Source: Panonychus citri (lineage: Eukaryota; Arthropoda; Arachnida; Trombidiformes; Tetranychidae). From it: a stretch of DNA of 64,000 nt. Of the stretch, positions 13,201 through 24,430 are shown piece by piece. The stretch is taken from the NCBI RefSeq assembly GCF_014898815.1, contig NW_026515413.1, positions 1-64,000 on the forward strand, in the 5' to 3' direction. The first letter of the stretch is position 1; every line of letters starts with the position of its first letter. The notes below the pieces were generated by a model. That model had not been told where the DNA came from. It did no database searches and was given only the letters and a program-made list of their open reading frames with translations. The position numbers were made by a program, and so were the translations under genes.

Positions 13201-14700
13201 GTTTCCAAATCTTATCTTAATTGTTGATTGAAGCTCGAAACTTTGATCATAAATTAAATCATCAAAGATTAAGTTCTCATGGTAATTAAGTCATGCACAT
13301 TAAGAAAAACTTAATTGTAATAATAATTAACATTGTATCATCTTCACTATGTATTAATTGTGCCAATCAAATGTCAACAATTTAAATTAGAAACGTGATT
13401 TAATCAAACTAAACAATAATAATATCCCAAGGTCTGTGAAACTTTGCCAGTTAATTGTTATGAGTTTATTGTAATTTCCAATCACAATTAAACATGAAAA
13501 GTAAACAAATCTGTTAATTATCATAATTTAACCTAAACATGTAATCGTCTAGTTATTGATTATTATAACAATTAGTGGTAATTGTTACAAAAATGATAAT
13601 ATAAACTCCCAACCTAAAAGTGCCAATCAGTTAATATCATTGGAAACCTAAACCTGAAATTATTATAATAATTACAGACAAAGTGAATTAAAAAATTAAA
13701 TATCAATCAAAGTTGATCAATTATTTTTTGAACAAATCACTGCCCAACAATTAAGTTAATAACAAGGTTTAACATTTGTAATAAAATCTATTGGTAATAT
13801 TAACCTTTAACCTCAGTAACCAAATTAAAATAGTCTCATGTTGATAGGTAACAATCAACAATTGTAACTGATACATGTTATTATTACATAGAAATTGAAA
13901 ATCAGTGTTTAAACAATTTTGATTAATCAATTCTATTCATGTAGCAATCAAATTGACCATTGATAATTGATCATACTCATTGTTAATCACACTATCTAAT
14001 TACTACTAATCATCACATATCAAAATACAAATAGTAATATAAATTGTTGATAATCATATCTAATTGTTGGACAACCAACAATTATAACCATTTGTAAGTA
14101 AAAAAGTTAACAAATTCACTTCACAATTGATCAATTTAACTTCAAATCATCAAATTAAATTTGATGATCAAGGTTGATTGGTGAACCATTTTAATTTAGA
14201 TTGATGAGTATATAAAAGTATACTAATATTAATAAACATGTTAACAATATTTACCAAGTTGATTGACATGATATTTAGAAGATGAATATTCAAATGTAAT
14301 GGTCAGTTTTACTTTTAACTTGGACATTGATCTTTTCCTAGTGATTATCCTCATCCTCTCTCATCATCTTTATCCCAGTAAATCCTGTTTTCCTTGTCGG
14401 AAAGATACAAACAACAAACAGAAACTTGTATCTGTCAAGTTTACTCCTAATGTTATACTTACCTTTTTTTTTTAGAAAAAAAAAGAAGATTAATTCTTAC
14501 CTGTAACTTACCTGTGAGCGTTTAAAATTGTCGCCGATAAAGTTGATCATCATTATCATTAACAGTTAACAAATTCATTGAACAAAAGGAAACAAAAACA
14601 CAACAAGAAAATTTAACATCAACAGGTAACCATAACATAGACTTACGCCCTTTAAAAGTGTCTCAATTATTTACGCTTACAACTGACCCAATTCATAGTG

Positions 14701-14732
<32 letters not shown>

Positions 14733-17310
14733 CTTCTTGTCATCTTCATCCTTGGAAGATGATCTACTCAACTTCATAAGATGACCAACCCTTTAAAAGG
14801 ACTGGACACTAGTCTATTATTTTTCCCTTGGAAATGATAAAAAAGACTAAATAATTTTCTCGTTAATCATAAAACTTTTTTCCTTTACTTAATTGTTAAG
14901 GTTCCTTGTTACTTATTAACTATAATTGTGTTAATTGTTATAACTTTAACTATACCAATGGTTTTCTTAATGATGATAGTAATAGTTTGTTTAGTTAATT
15001 GTTTTTTTACCTTCTCCTGTTGATTGTTTAATGATTAATTAACTTCGCTTTTTTTTATTCCAATAAATTAATCCATTGATTGATACTTGATTATTATATT
15101 AACCATTGTGACGATAGTTAAGATTGAAACTAATTAGCTGACTTGTTAAGTATGGCTCTTGATTAACAATAATCTTAAATCATGTGTCAATAATAACCTG
15201 AAGCCAATAAATTAATCAAATTAATGTTGGTTAATTGGTTAGTTAATCAACGAAAAAAAAATTTTACGATTTTTTTTTTACTTTTTTTAACCTTCCATTG
15301 CATTAATTAAGTTATAAATGGGTTGTAATTAAAGTGACAATTAACCATTTTGATTATGATTAACAATTTTCAATAATGTATTATAATCATTTAAATATTT
15401 AGAGGTTTAATTACAATCATCATTTTTAAATTGTGATGATTCAATTACAAACCAAAGAGCAAGAAAATTTTGAAATCAACAATAAAAATCAATATTAAGA
15501 TTTGATTTTAATGACAATTTATTAATTTTTAGCGCTAAAAGTAATTTAATTACCAATGAAAAATTCACGTTGTGTATCAATTAACATTTAACTATGATCT
15601 AAATTGTTGGCACATCATTGGATTGAATCATTTAATCATTCATTTGATTAAAATCTTGACAGTTTTTTTTTACCAAATTGCGACAATTAAAATTAATCAA
15701 GGTCATAATTGAGATTAGCTAATTCTTAGATTTCATATAATAGTAATTCAATTGCTGTCTGGGTTAAATTTCCCTAAACAATTAGAGTTTAATACTGGTT
15801 ATTACTATCAAATGATCAGTAAATTGTCCTTCATTGTAACTGATGATCATCATAATCATCATGATAATGATTACGAAGCCAATTGAAAATTAATTTTGAT
15901 CATTCAATTAAATTTCAATGGTAAATTGTTAATCTCTGGTGTTTCTTATTCAACACCAAGGATAAATTTGATTTGGATTGATTAGTTTAATTATCTAGAA
16001 ACAATTTTGAGTAAAATTAATACTACCAAGTATTCAATTGATTATATAGCAATTTCATTGATAATTATGATGTAGTATTAATCATAAATAAGATTCTTAG
16101 TTGATTAAATAACAATTTGTTAACAATCAAAAAAAAAACTAGACAATTAAAATTGATTGTGGTTAGTTATTAAATCTCAATGTTGGGTTTATCCAAATAC
16201 TAATATTTAATTGTTAATCCTTTTTGTTTTTTTCTCAATCAAATGATTACTTTAAGGGAAAGTAAATGAAGAAAAAGTAATCAATAAATTGTTACAATTT
16301 AATCCGATTAACTTTGACACTTTGTAACGGAAGTTGAATCAACTTATAGCAATTAAATGTTCAATTGTGATGGTTAATTGTTAATCATTTTTCTGACTTA
16401 ACTATTGCCCTTGGAATAGAAAATTTTATTATTATTATTTTTGTAACGAGAATTTAAATTATCATGATTATTATTATTATTTCAATGATTAAATTGTTGT
16501 ATTGATTATGACAGAAAGAAACACTAATCATAATGAGAAAGTGAAATAATCCAATTAAAGTTTGTTAATTTGTTGATTCGGTTTAACTTTTTCTTTTTTT
16601 TATCAATATTATTAATATAATTAAGTTAATCCAGTGATTTCTTATGAATATAAATTGAAAAACATTTTACCTCATACAGGGTAACTTATCATTAGAATCA
16701 TTTAATTATTGGTCAAGTTTAAGGTTGATCCTTTTCTTTGCTCTCTAGGATTGACCATTAGCCTTAAGAGAGATACAATTAATGATAATTTATATGAGGT
16801 CAATTATTGGGGTCAACTAAAAGTTGCTATTCTCTCTCCTCGTTAGTGGTTGATAACTTGTTGGTCTAATCTCGATGTGAGGTGAGTTTCCATGGTTACG
16901 CATCATGCATTTCATCATGTCAATAATAAGGATGAAGGGAGAGAGATAAACGCTTAAAGTGATTACTGTTGATCATCTTTATCTCTTATCCTTGTTATTT
17001 CATCAGTAACTTACTCAGGTAATATCACTTTTTTTGATTATAACGATGAAATAATGTCTCTTTCAATGTTACTGAGTTACTTATCTCTCACTCTCTCACT
17101 CTCTCACTCTCTCTCTCTCTCTCTGTCTATCATTTAACTATCATTACTACTGGTTGTTTCTTTTTCTCCTTTGGATTGAGTTTATGTTTTCCGTTCCATG
17201 GCCTTGATTATATCTTGTTTAGCGAATCGTTTTATTATAAAGAGATTTAAGAGAAAAAGGAGAGACAGAAGAAGAAAAGTTATTCACAGAAAATGAGACA
17301 AGGCTTTATA

Positions 17311-17350
<40 letters not shown>

Positions 17351-18560
17351 TTTTTTTCTAAATTACTCACTCCCTGTTTTCTTTCTCTATCTCTATCTTC
17401 ATCTTCAGGCTCTTCTTCTCATCTTTAAAACTCATCATCATCATCATCATTTTCTTCTTCTTCTTCTTCTTCTTCACCGTCCAGACTATAATGTTGATGT
17501 TCAATTGACTCGACAAACAGCATTCCAAAGGTTTAACTGGTATTAGAAAAGAAAACGGGATTGTATTTATTGCCCATGAAGGAAAAAGCAAAATCCACCG
17601 ATCGATGACCAATGGTGAGTAAAGTAAATAAGTTCTAGGAGAAAGAAATAGAAAAAGTCAAAATATTTGGTCACCTTAAATTTCACCTTTTGGTACCAAC
17701 AGCCTTTGATCGAATCTTCCTTTTACCTTGGCATTTACTAGCATGTTAATCCTCATTCGATAAGCGGATTAGTTAATCTTCACATCATTTATTACAAGTT
17801 AATGAAAAAGTGATAAATCTTCATTCGTAAATCCTAAAAATAAAACGTTTAAAACTTTCGTTTTCATGAACCTTTTTAATTATCTCATAACATTACGATG
17901 GTCAGAAAGTTTTGCACGAAAAACTGACCGAACCAATAAAAATGCGATAAAGTCAAGATCATCATTCGTATTGGATAATACTTTCTAAGAATATTAAATT
18001 CACAGTTTTCTGCGCCAAAATAAGTCGAAAATCATAACCGAACCAGGACAGAAAACGCAACCTGACATGACCTAAATTCGAAGTATTTTAGACTTGTATC
18101 AAAAATGTTCTTTTCATCATTTTTTTGGTAGATTTTAGAATATTGATAAAAAGTTGATATTTTCTCTTTGTTCTGCAGCAAATTCAATAATCAGCTAATC
18201 ATGTTTACAGAAAATTTTCAATTTATATTCAGTCTTTTTCAAAAAATTTCCACAGGCTCAATAGGGCGAAAAATTTTTCACTTTTTCGTCCAAAACTTTT
18301 TGATTTACTTTTTAAACTCCTCGAACTAAATTATCAACAGTTGGATTTTCATCGTGGTGCCATCTCTTTTGAAACGACAGAAACTCGTGAACCAGATTAA
18401 TTGAGATTAAGGAAATCAGATTATTAATTGAACACAGTCAAAGTCCATGATTGTTTATTAAACATAAATTGTAATGGAAACAAGATTAATCTTTTAATTG
18501 TATCCTTTGTTTTCCATGATATCAATATGGTATTAATGTAAGTAATAAATAAATTGTTTC
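10240..18560. other. Gene-free AT-rich desert
   Basis: Dominated by words such as TTAACAATTAA, CAATTAAC and GTTGATTA in both orientations. (ATC)n lies at 14702-14731, (CT)n at 17089-17124 and (GA)n at 17314-17348. 17640-18300 is somewhat more mixed in composition but I found no ORF or recognisable repeat end there. No RNA gene was recognised. Confidence 0.75.
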
Positions 18561-18699
18561 GTTTGATGATATTAAATGCACTTGTTTTCAATCAATATAT
18601 TTACAGTAAATTGATTTTTGTTGAAACTTAATCAAGGTGAGATAATTTGTTCTGATCAATTAATTATCTGTGGTTGAATTAAGAAACCGTTTGAACAGT

Positions 18700-20319
18700 C
18701 TAAGGATCGGTTACTTGAGTCATGGCAGTTTCAATGATGGCTGGTCCAGTTGAGCCATTTTCGTAATCAGAGTCAGTCGTTTTCTTTTGCCATTGAGATC
18801 GAGTGAAAAATGTCCAACAGAAAACGCTAAGTGGATATAATTGGAAACAGGCCATAAGAATTAATATAGTTCCAGGGGCTCGATCAATTGTAATACTGAA
18901 GACGGAAGTGTAAAGAAATGTCGATCCAAGTGAGATGTAGTTTTCCAATGCCGTTGATAAAGCAAAAACTTGGGCCGTTTCCGCTGGTTCGACAACCGAA
19001 GTGATCAATGTTCTAACAGAAGCATTCGCAAGACGACTAAAAGAACCAAGTAAATAGCCAGCGATGTAACCAGGAACGGTCAAGAAAACACCTCTAACTA
19101 AGAAGAATGACAAAACTGACAATGAACCGATAATCGCCATAGTGGGATCAGAGAGACCAAGAAAAGTTCTGAACAAAGTTGGACCAACAGAAGTTAATAT
19201 TGAAGGTATTATGCTGGCTAGAGAAAACATTGAAGTATATTGACTTTCTGATAATCCATAAACACGCTGAGCAAATTGATAAGCGATACCATCTTCACCA
19301 AGAATTGCCGCTAAACTAATTGCTCCTGAAGTGGCCAAAGCGCTAATCGTAATCGCCCATTGTTAGGACGTTTAGCAAGAAAAATGGTCGCTGGTTGTTT
19401 CAATCTGGAAACTTTGAAAACATCCTTGAATACACCACGGAAAGATAGCTTATCCTTATCCGGGTCAGTTTTGGGTGTAAACTCAAAGTCCATGCGAAAA
19501 GCGGCAATAGTACCAATCAGCTGAACCGTTAAACCCAAAAGGAAAACACCAATATAATTTTTAGGCTGCCCCTTTATCCAAGGATCCATTGCTAATACTT
19601 TCCCTCCAACAAACGTAGCCATTAAAATTGCTTGAGAAATCAAGAAAATTAGATTAGAAATCGATTCGATAATTGTTGATCATTGTGAGACTTACCCATT
19701 TGGACAACAAACTCGATTACTGCGAACCGGACAATCACTAAATTGCTTGGTGTTGACCATGAAATATATGTGTAAGCAGAAGTAAAAATTAAACTCAAAC
19801 CGCCAGCAATTGACAAGGGAATATAAGACAAGAGATCAACCACCAATCTAAATAAAACAATTTATCCAAACGAACGATTAACTAATGAGTGATTTTCCTT
19901 AGTTGAGGATTTTACTTACGTGCTGAAAAGGCCAACGAGTTGATTAACAGAAGTGCATTCATACAAACGGCTGAAATCAATGGCAAAATGACCATCGCCT
20001 TCATGTATTTTGGATAATTACCTAACCAGTACCCAAGAAAAATGGACACAACCAAAGCTGGACCATTGAGTATAGCGAATTGATAATTTTTGAACATATT
20101 TGCCTTTCGCAAAATCAACTTGGTAGCACTTTCGTTATAATGGACACTGGTCAGTTTTAGACAGAAATCTTCATCTAGACCAAGCTGATTTCGACACATC
20201 TTATCCTCCATCAGTTGAAGTACCGTTACATTTTGCATCATAAAACCGAAGACGAAAAACATTAAACATAAATCAACTTTCATGAGTTTAAGGAAATCAG
20301 TGATTACTTTGAGATCCAT
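18700..20319 (-). pseudogene. SLC46-like (proton-coupled folate transporter family) MFS gene, copy A, frameshifted
   Basis: Multi-span membrane transporter resembling the SLC46 group of the major facilitator superfamily; substrate unknown. Exons: 19916-20319 (ATG at 20319), 19696-19847 and 18700-19630, stop TAG. Without the lesion it would encode about 495 residues with some 12 hydrophobic segments. The third exon has lost one base near 19340. The frame reads RLRLAL then WPLQEQLV and a stop at 19311, where copy B reads RLRLALLATSGAIS. After the break the correct frame resumes and stays open to the end, so the lesion looks recent or is a sequence error. To keep frame between exons 1 and 2 the donor must be CGTAA|GTAAAA, not the stronger CGCAC|GTAAGT-type site four bases earlier. 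I infer a frameshift allele or young pseudogene. Confidence 0.75.
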
Positions 20320-21120
20320 TTTTAAGTTAATTGTTAACAATTAGCTGGTTTTCTTTCACCGATCGATTAGTCTGAATGAATAGAATCAAATTGTTACTTT
20401 TATAACAAGATGACTTTTTCCTTTCAATGTAATTTAGGATTAATTTAAGTCACTTGATTAAGATTTCGGGATTAAATGTAATGATAACTAATCAATTGAT
20501 CAGATGAATTCATGGATTGGTAACTAATGATCAAGGAATTGTATCTGATTGTTAGTTGAAACAATTAAGTGAATTAGTAGTCGACTAATTTTCAAGGCAC
20601 ATTTAATTTCTTGGTTGTTTTTTAAATTGTAAACGAGTAATTTGATTACCAATTGTTAGTCATTATATTGTTTAATAAACTTTAATCATTAAACAAATAT
20701 TATTAGTTAGTATAAATTGTTATTGAGATTGTAAAGTTTACTAATCATGAATCAGTTTCCCGTTGGTTATGTTTTTTGACAATTTTTCGTTACAATTAAT
20801 ATTTAACTTTGTTTATAATTGTCACTTGCGTCATAACAATTAATCAATAATAATAAAAGGTTAGATTGATTATTCGTTTCATGATTGTTAATCATTAAAC
20901 CTTGTAAATTACAAGTCTAATTGTGATTATTTGATGATTTCGGTGTAAACGATTTACAAGTTCAATTGTATTAATTAGAAAGTTATCAATCAATTATTCT
21001 TGATCCAATTATAATCTTAAAAAGTTATAAAAAAACTTTCCCAACTATTATCGTAAACGGTAAATAATTAAGATCAATTTATCTAACTGCTTAATAAGAA
21101 TTAAAAGTTTAACATACTAA
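20320..21120. other. Upstream flank of SLC46 copy A
   Basis: AT-rich sequence between the transporter start and the UGT remnant. It is the paralogue of 23468-24117 but has diverged more than the exons. No ORF. Confidence 0.6.
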
Positions 21121-21240
21121 TCGTTATGAGCAATAATAAGAAAGGATTAACCTGATTAATTAACTCGATCTCAATGCAAAGAAAAGCAAAAAGTTATTTC
21201 TCGATTACGAATTGATTAAAATTCGTGAGTTGAATAAAAA

Positions 21241-21265
21241 CGACAAAAGATGGAGCCACTAAAGA
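21241..21265. promoter_or_regulatory. Shared upstream element, copy at SLC46 A
   Basis: The sequence CGACAAAAGATGGAGCCACT plus AAAGA lies about 0.92 kb upstream of SLC46 A. The same element is at 24244-24268 (0.78 kb upstream of SLC46 B) and, with one base changed (CAATAG), at 26945-26969 (0.98 kb upstream of the UGT). The SLC46 pair is explained by the duplication; the UGT one is not. It may mark promoters or 5' UTR starts. A regulatory role is inferred only. Confidence 0.35.
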
Positions 21266-21423
21266 GTAAAGTTTGTTAACAATCATTTGGGTTTCTAGGT
21301 GATTAAGATAATTTCTTGACTGAATCAATAGTTTTAGTTGATAGAAATGAAAATTTAAAAAGTTAAATTAAAAATATCGGTCATTTAATGTTTGTTTAAA
21401 ATAACATGAGAAAAAAACTAAAA

Positions 21424-21698
21424 CCGAGTTAATACATCGAGAGGATCCAAAAGCGTTACAATTGCTCTTCGAAGATCATCTGGTTTAACTTGATAGGGAC
21501 GAAGCGCTAAACCAAGTCGCCTGTCTACAATTCGAGCTGTATTATCAAACTGATCTCCAAATAACGGTAAAAGTAACATTTTCTTACCGAAATAAAGACA
21601 TTCAATTAGTGTATTGTTACCACCATGGAATATGACTAAATCAACCAGATGAAGAATTTTCAATTGATTCAAATATTCAGACACAATTGATGATATTA
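21424..21698 (-). pseudogene. Truncated UDP-glycosyltransferase remnant
   Basis: A fragment of the neighbouring UGT, matching about residues 359-437 of the intact 484-aa enzyme. It keeps the donor-sugar-binding block with HGGNNT and GDQFDN. Its 5' side ends abruptly at the tandem-duplication junction (21684-21689) and its 3' side has an internal deletion of about 130 bases relative to the intact copy, giving an aberrant end (DPLDVLTRF). There is no N-terminal acceptor domain and no start codon of its own. It was made by a duplication whose breakpoint fell inside the UGT. Confidence 0.85.
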
Positions 21699-21823
21699 AA
21701 GGTACTTGTTTTAAATTAAATGTATTTACGGTAAATTGATTCTTGTCTTGACTTAATCAATGTGTGATGAATTTGATTTGAGCAATTAATTATCAGCGAT
21801 TGTTTGAAAACAGCTTGAACAGT

Positions 21824-23467
21824 CTAAGGATCGGTTACTTGAGTCATGGCAGTTTCAATGATGGCTGGTCCAGTTGAGCCATTTTCGTAATCAGAGTCAG
21901 TCGTTTTCTTTTGCCATTGAGATCGAGTGAAAAATGTCCAACAGAAAACGCTAAGTGGATATAATTGGAAACAGGCCATAAGAATTAATATAGTTCCAGG
22001 GGCTCGATCAATTGTAATACTGAAAACGGAAGTGTAAAGAATGTCGATCCTAGTGAGATGTAGTTTTCCAGTGCAGATGATAAAGCAAAAACTTGGGCCG
22101 TTTCTGCTGGTTCGACAACCGAAGTGATCAATGTTCTAACAGAAGCAGTCGCAAGACGACTAAAAGAACCAAGTAAATAGCCAGCGATGTAACCAGGAAC
22201 GGTCAAGAAAACACCTCTAACCAGGAAGAATGACAAAAGTGACAATGAACCGATAATCGCCATGGTTGAATCAGAGAGACCAAGAAAAGTTCTGAACAAA
22301 GTTGGACTAACAGAAGTTGATATTGAAGGTACTATGCTGGCTAGAGAAAACATTGAAGCATATTGATCTGCTGATAATCCATAAACACGCTGAGCAAATT
22401 GGTAAGCGATACCATCTTCACCGAGAGATGCCGCTGAACTGATTGCTCCTGAAGTGGCCAACAGCGCTAATCGTAATCTCCCATTGTTAGGACGTTTAGC
22501 AAGAAAAATGGTCGCCGGTTGTTTCAATCTGGAAACTTTGAAAACATCCTTGAATACACCACGGAAAGATAGCTTATCCTTATCCGGGTCAGTCTTGGGT
22601 GTAAACTCAAAGTCCATGCGAAAAGCAGTAATAGTACCAATCAGCTGAACCGTTAAACCCAAAAGGAAAACACCAATATAATTTTTAGGCTGCCCCTTTA
22701 TCCAAGGATCCATTGCTAATACTTTCCCTCCTACAAACGTAGCCATTAAAATTGCTATCAAGTAATTAGAATCATATTAATAAATTGCATCGACAATTGT
22801 TATATTGTTGTGTACAAATGGTTCGAGATTAGATACTTACACATTTGTACAACAAACTCAACTATTGCGAACCGGACAATCACTAAATTTCTTGGTGTTG
22901 ACCATGAAATATATGTGTAAGCAGAAGTAAAAATTAAACTCAAACCTCCGGAAATTGACAAGGGAATATAAGATAAGAGATCAACCACCAATCTAATTAG
23001 TACAAATCCAAACGAACGATTAACTAATGAGTGAGATTCCTTGGTTGAGGATTTTACTTACGTGCGGAAAAGGCCAACGAGTTGATTAACAGAAGTGCAT
23101 TCATACAAACGGCTGAAATCAATGGCAAAATGACCATCGCCTTCATGTATTTTGGATAATTACCTAACCAGTACCCAAGAAAAATGGACACAACCAAAGC
23201 TGGACCATTGAGTATAGCGAATTGATAATTTTTGAACATATTTGCCTTTCGCAAAATCAACTTGGTAGCACTTTCGTTATAATGGACACTGGTCAGTTTT
23301 AGACAGAAATCTTCATCTAGACCAAGCTGATTTCGACACATTTTATCCTCCATCAGTTGAAGTACCGTTACATTTTGCATGATGAAACCGAAAAAGAAAA
23401 ACAATAAAAATAAATCAACTTTCATGAGTTTAAGGAAATCAGTGATTATTAATAATTTGAGATCCAT
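21824..23467 (-). pseudogene. SLC46-like MFS transporter gene, copy B, frameshifted near the 3' end
   Basis: Tandem paralogue of the copy at 18700-20319 and nearly identical in protein. Exons: 23058-23467 (ATG at 23467), 22841-22992 and 21824-22754. Exon 1 has a two-codon insertion near the start (MDLKLLIITD against MDLKVITD). Copy B is intact where copy A is broken. It has instead lost one base at about 22040 (GTAAAGAATG against GTAAAGAAATG in copy A). The product would read GSTFFTLPF and stop at 21985, losing the last roughly 70-80 residues, including the final membrane spans and the cytosolic tail. The original frame beyond the lesion is still open to the TAG at 21824. Either a truncated transporter is made or this copy is dead. 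Substrate specificity cannot be read from sequence. Confidence 0.75.
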
Positions 23468-24117
23468 TTTAAGTTAATTGTTAACAATTTACAATTATCT
23501 GGTCTTCTTTCATCAATCGATTAGACTGAAATCAAACGGAATCAAATTGTTACTTTTATAATAATTTCGACTTTTACTTGTAATTTCCAATGTAATTTAG
23601 GATTAATTTTAGTCACTTTGATTAGTATTTTGGGATTAAATGTGATCGTAATCAATTGATCAGATTCTTGGTAATTTATGATCATTTGGATTTGGATTTG
23701 GATTTGAATGTCAGGTAAAACAATTAATTGTTGTTATTGTAAGAAAGGTTTACTAATCATGAATCAATTTCTGTTGATAATGTTTTGAAAACTTTTTGTA
23801 ACAGCTAATACTTAACGTCATCAACAATTGTAACTTTGCGACATAGCAATTAGCTAACAATAATAATAATAAAAGGTTAGATTGATTGTTGATAATCAAA
23901 TCTTGGGAATAACTAAGTTGCATTGTGATTATGTGTTGCTAAAAATTTTTCGTAGAAAAGATTTACAAGTTCAATTGTATTAATTAGCAAGTTATCAAAT
24001 ACAATATTATAAATACAAAATTATCAATTAATTATCGTTGATCCAATTATTATAACCTTTAAAAAGCTAGCAAAAACTTTTCTAATTATCATAATTCACA
24101 GGAAATGTTGTTGATAT
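23468..24117. other. Upstream flank of SLC46 copy B
   Basis: AT-rich sequence with partial similarity to 20320-21120. No coding signal. Confidence 0.6.
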
Positions 24118-24430
24118 CATTAATCGTTGTGAGCAATAATAAGAAAGGATTAACCTGATTAATTAACTCGATCTCAATGCAAAGAAAAGCAAAAAGTTAT
24201 TTCTCGATTACGAATTGATTAAAATTCGTGAGTTGAATAAAAACGACAAAAGATGGAGCCACTAAAGAGTAAAGTTTGTTAACAATCATTTGGGTTTCTA
24301 GGTGATTAAGATAATTTCTTGACTGAATCAATAGTTTTAGTTGATAGAAATGAAAATTTAAAAATTAAATTAAAAATATCGGTCATTTAATGTTTGTATA
24401 AAATAGTGCGAGGAAACAAATACAACTGGG

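Larger units (their letters stand above)
18565..21689. repeat. Tandem segmental duplication, unit A
   Basis: Left unit of a direct duplication with an offset of about 3.12-3.13 kb. It runs from TTGATGATATTAAA, just 3' of SLC46 copy A, through that gene and its upstream flank, to a point inside the UGT coding sequence. The UGT is cut at 21684-21689 (CAATTG) and joined directly to the left end of unit B. Homology to 21690-24819 is continuous across genes and intergenic DNA apart from small indels. Confidence 0.85.

Noticed and set aside
17367..17612. 81-codon minus-strand frame with poly-Lys and poly-Met
   Set aside because: Built on TTC and ATC repeats; no conserved content.
20320..20340. Upstream in-frame ATG (MLTINLK) for SLC46 copy A
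   Set aside because: Copy B lacks the corresponding in-frame start because of a one-base difference; the shared MDLK start is preferred.
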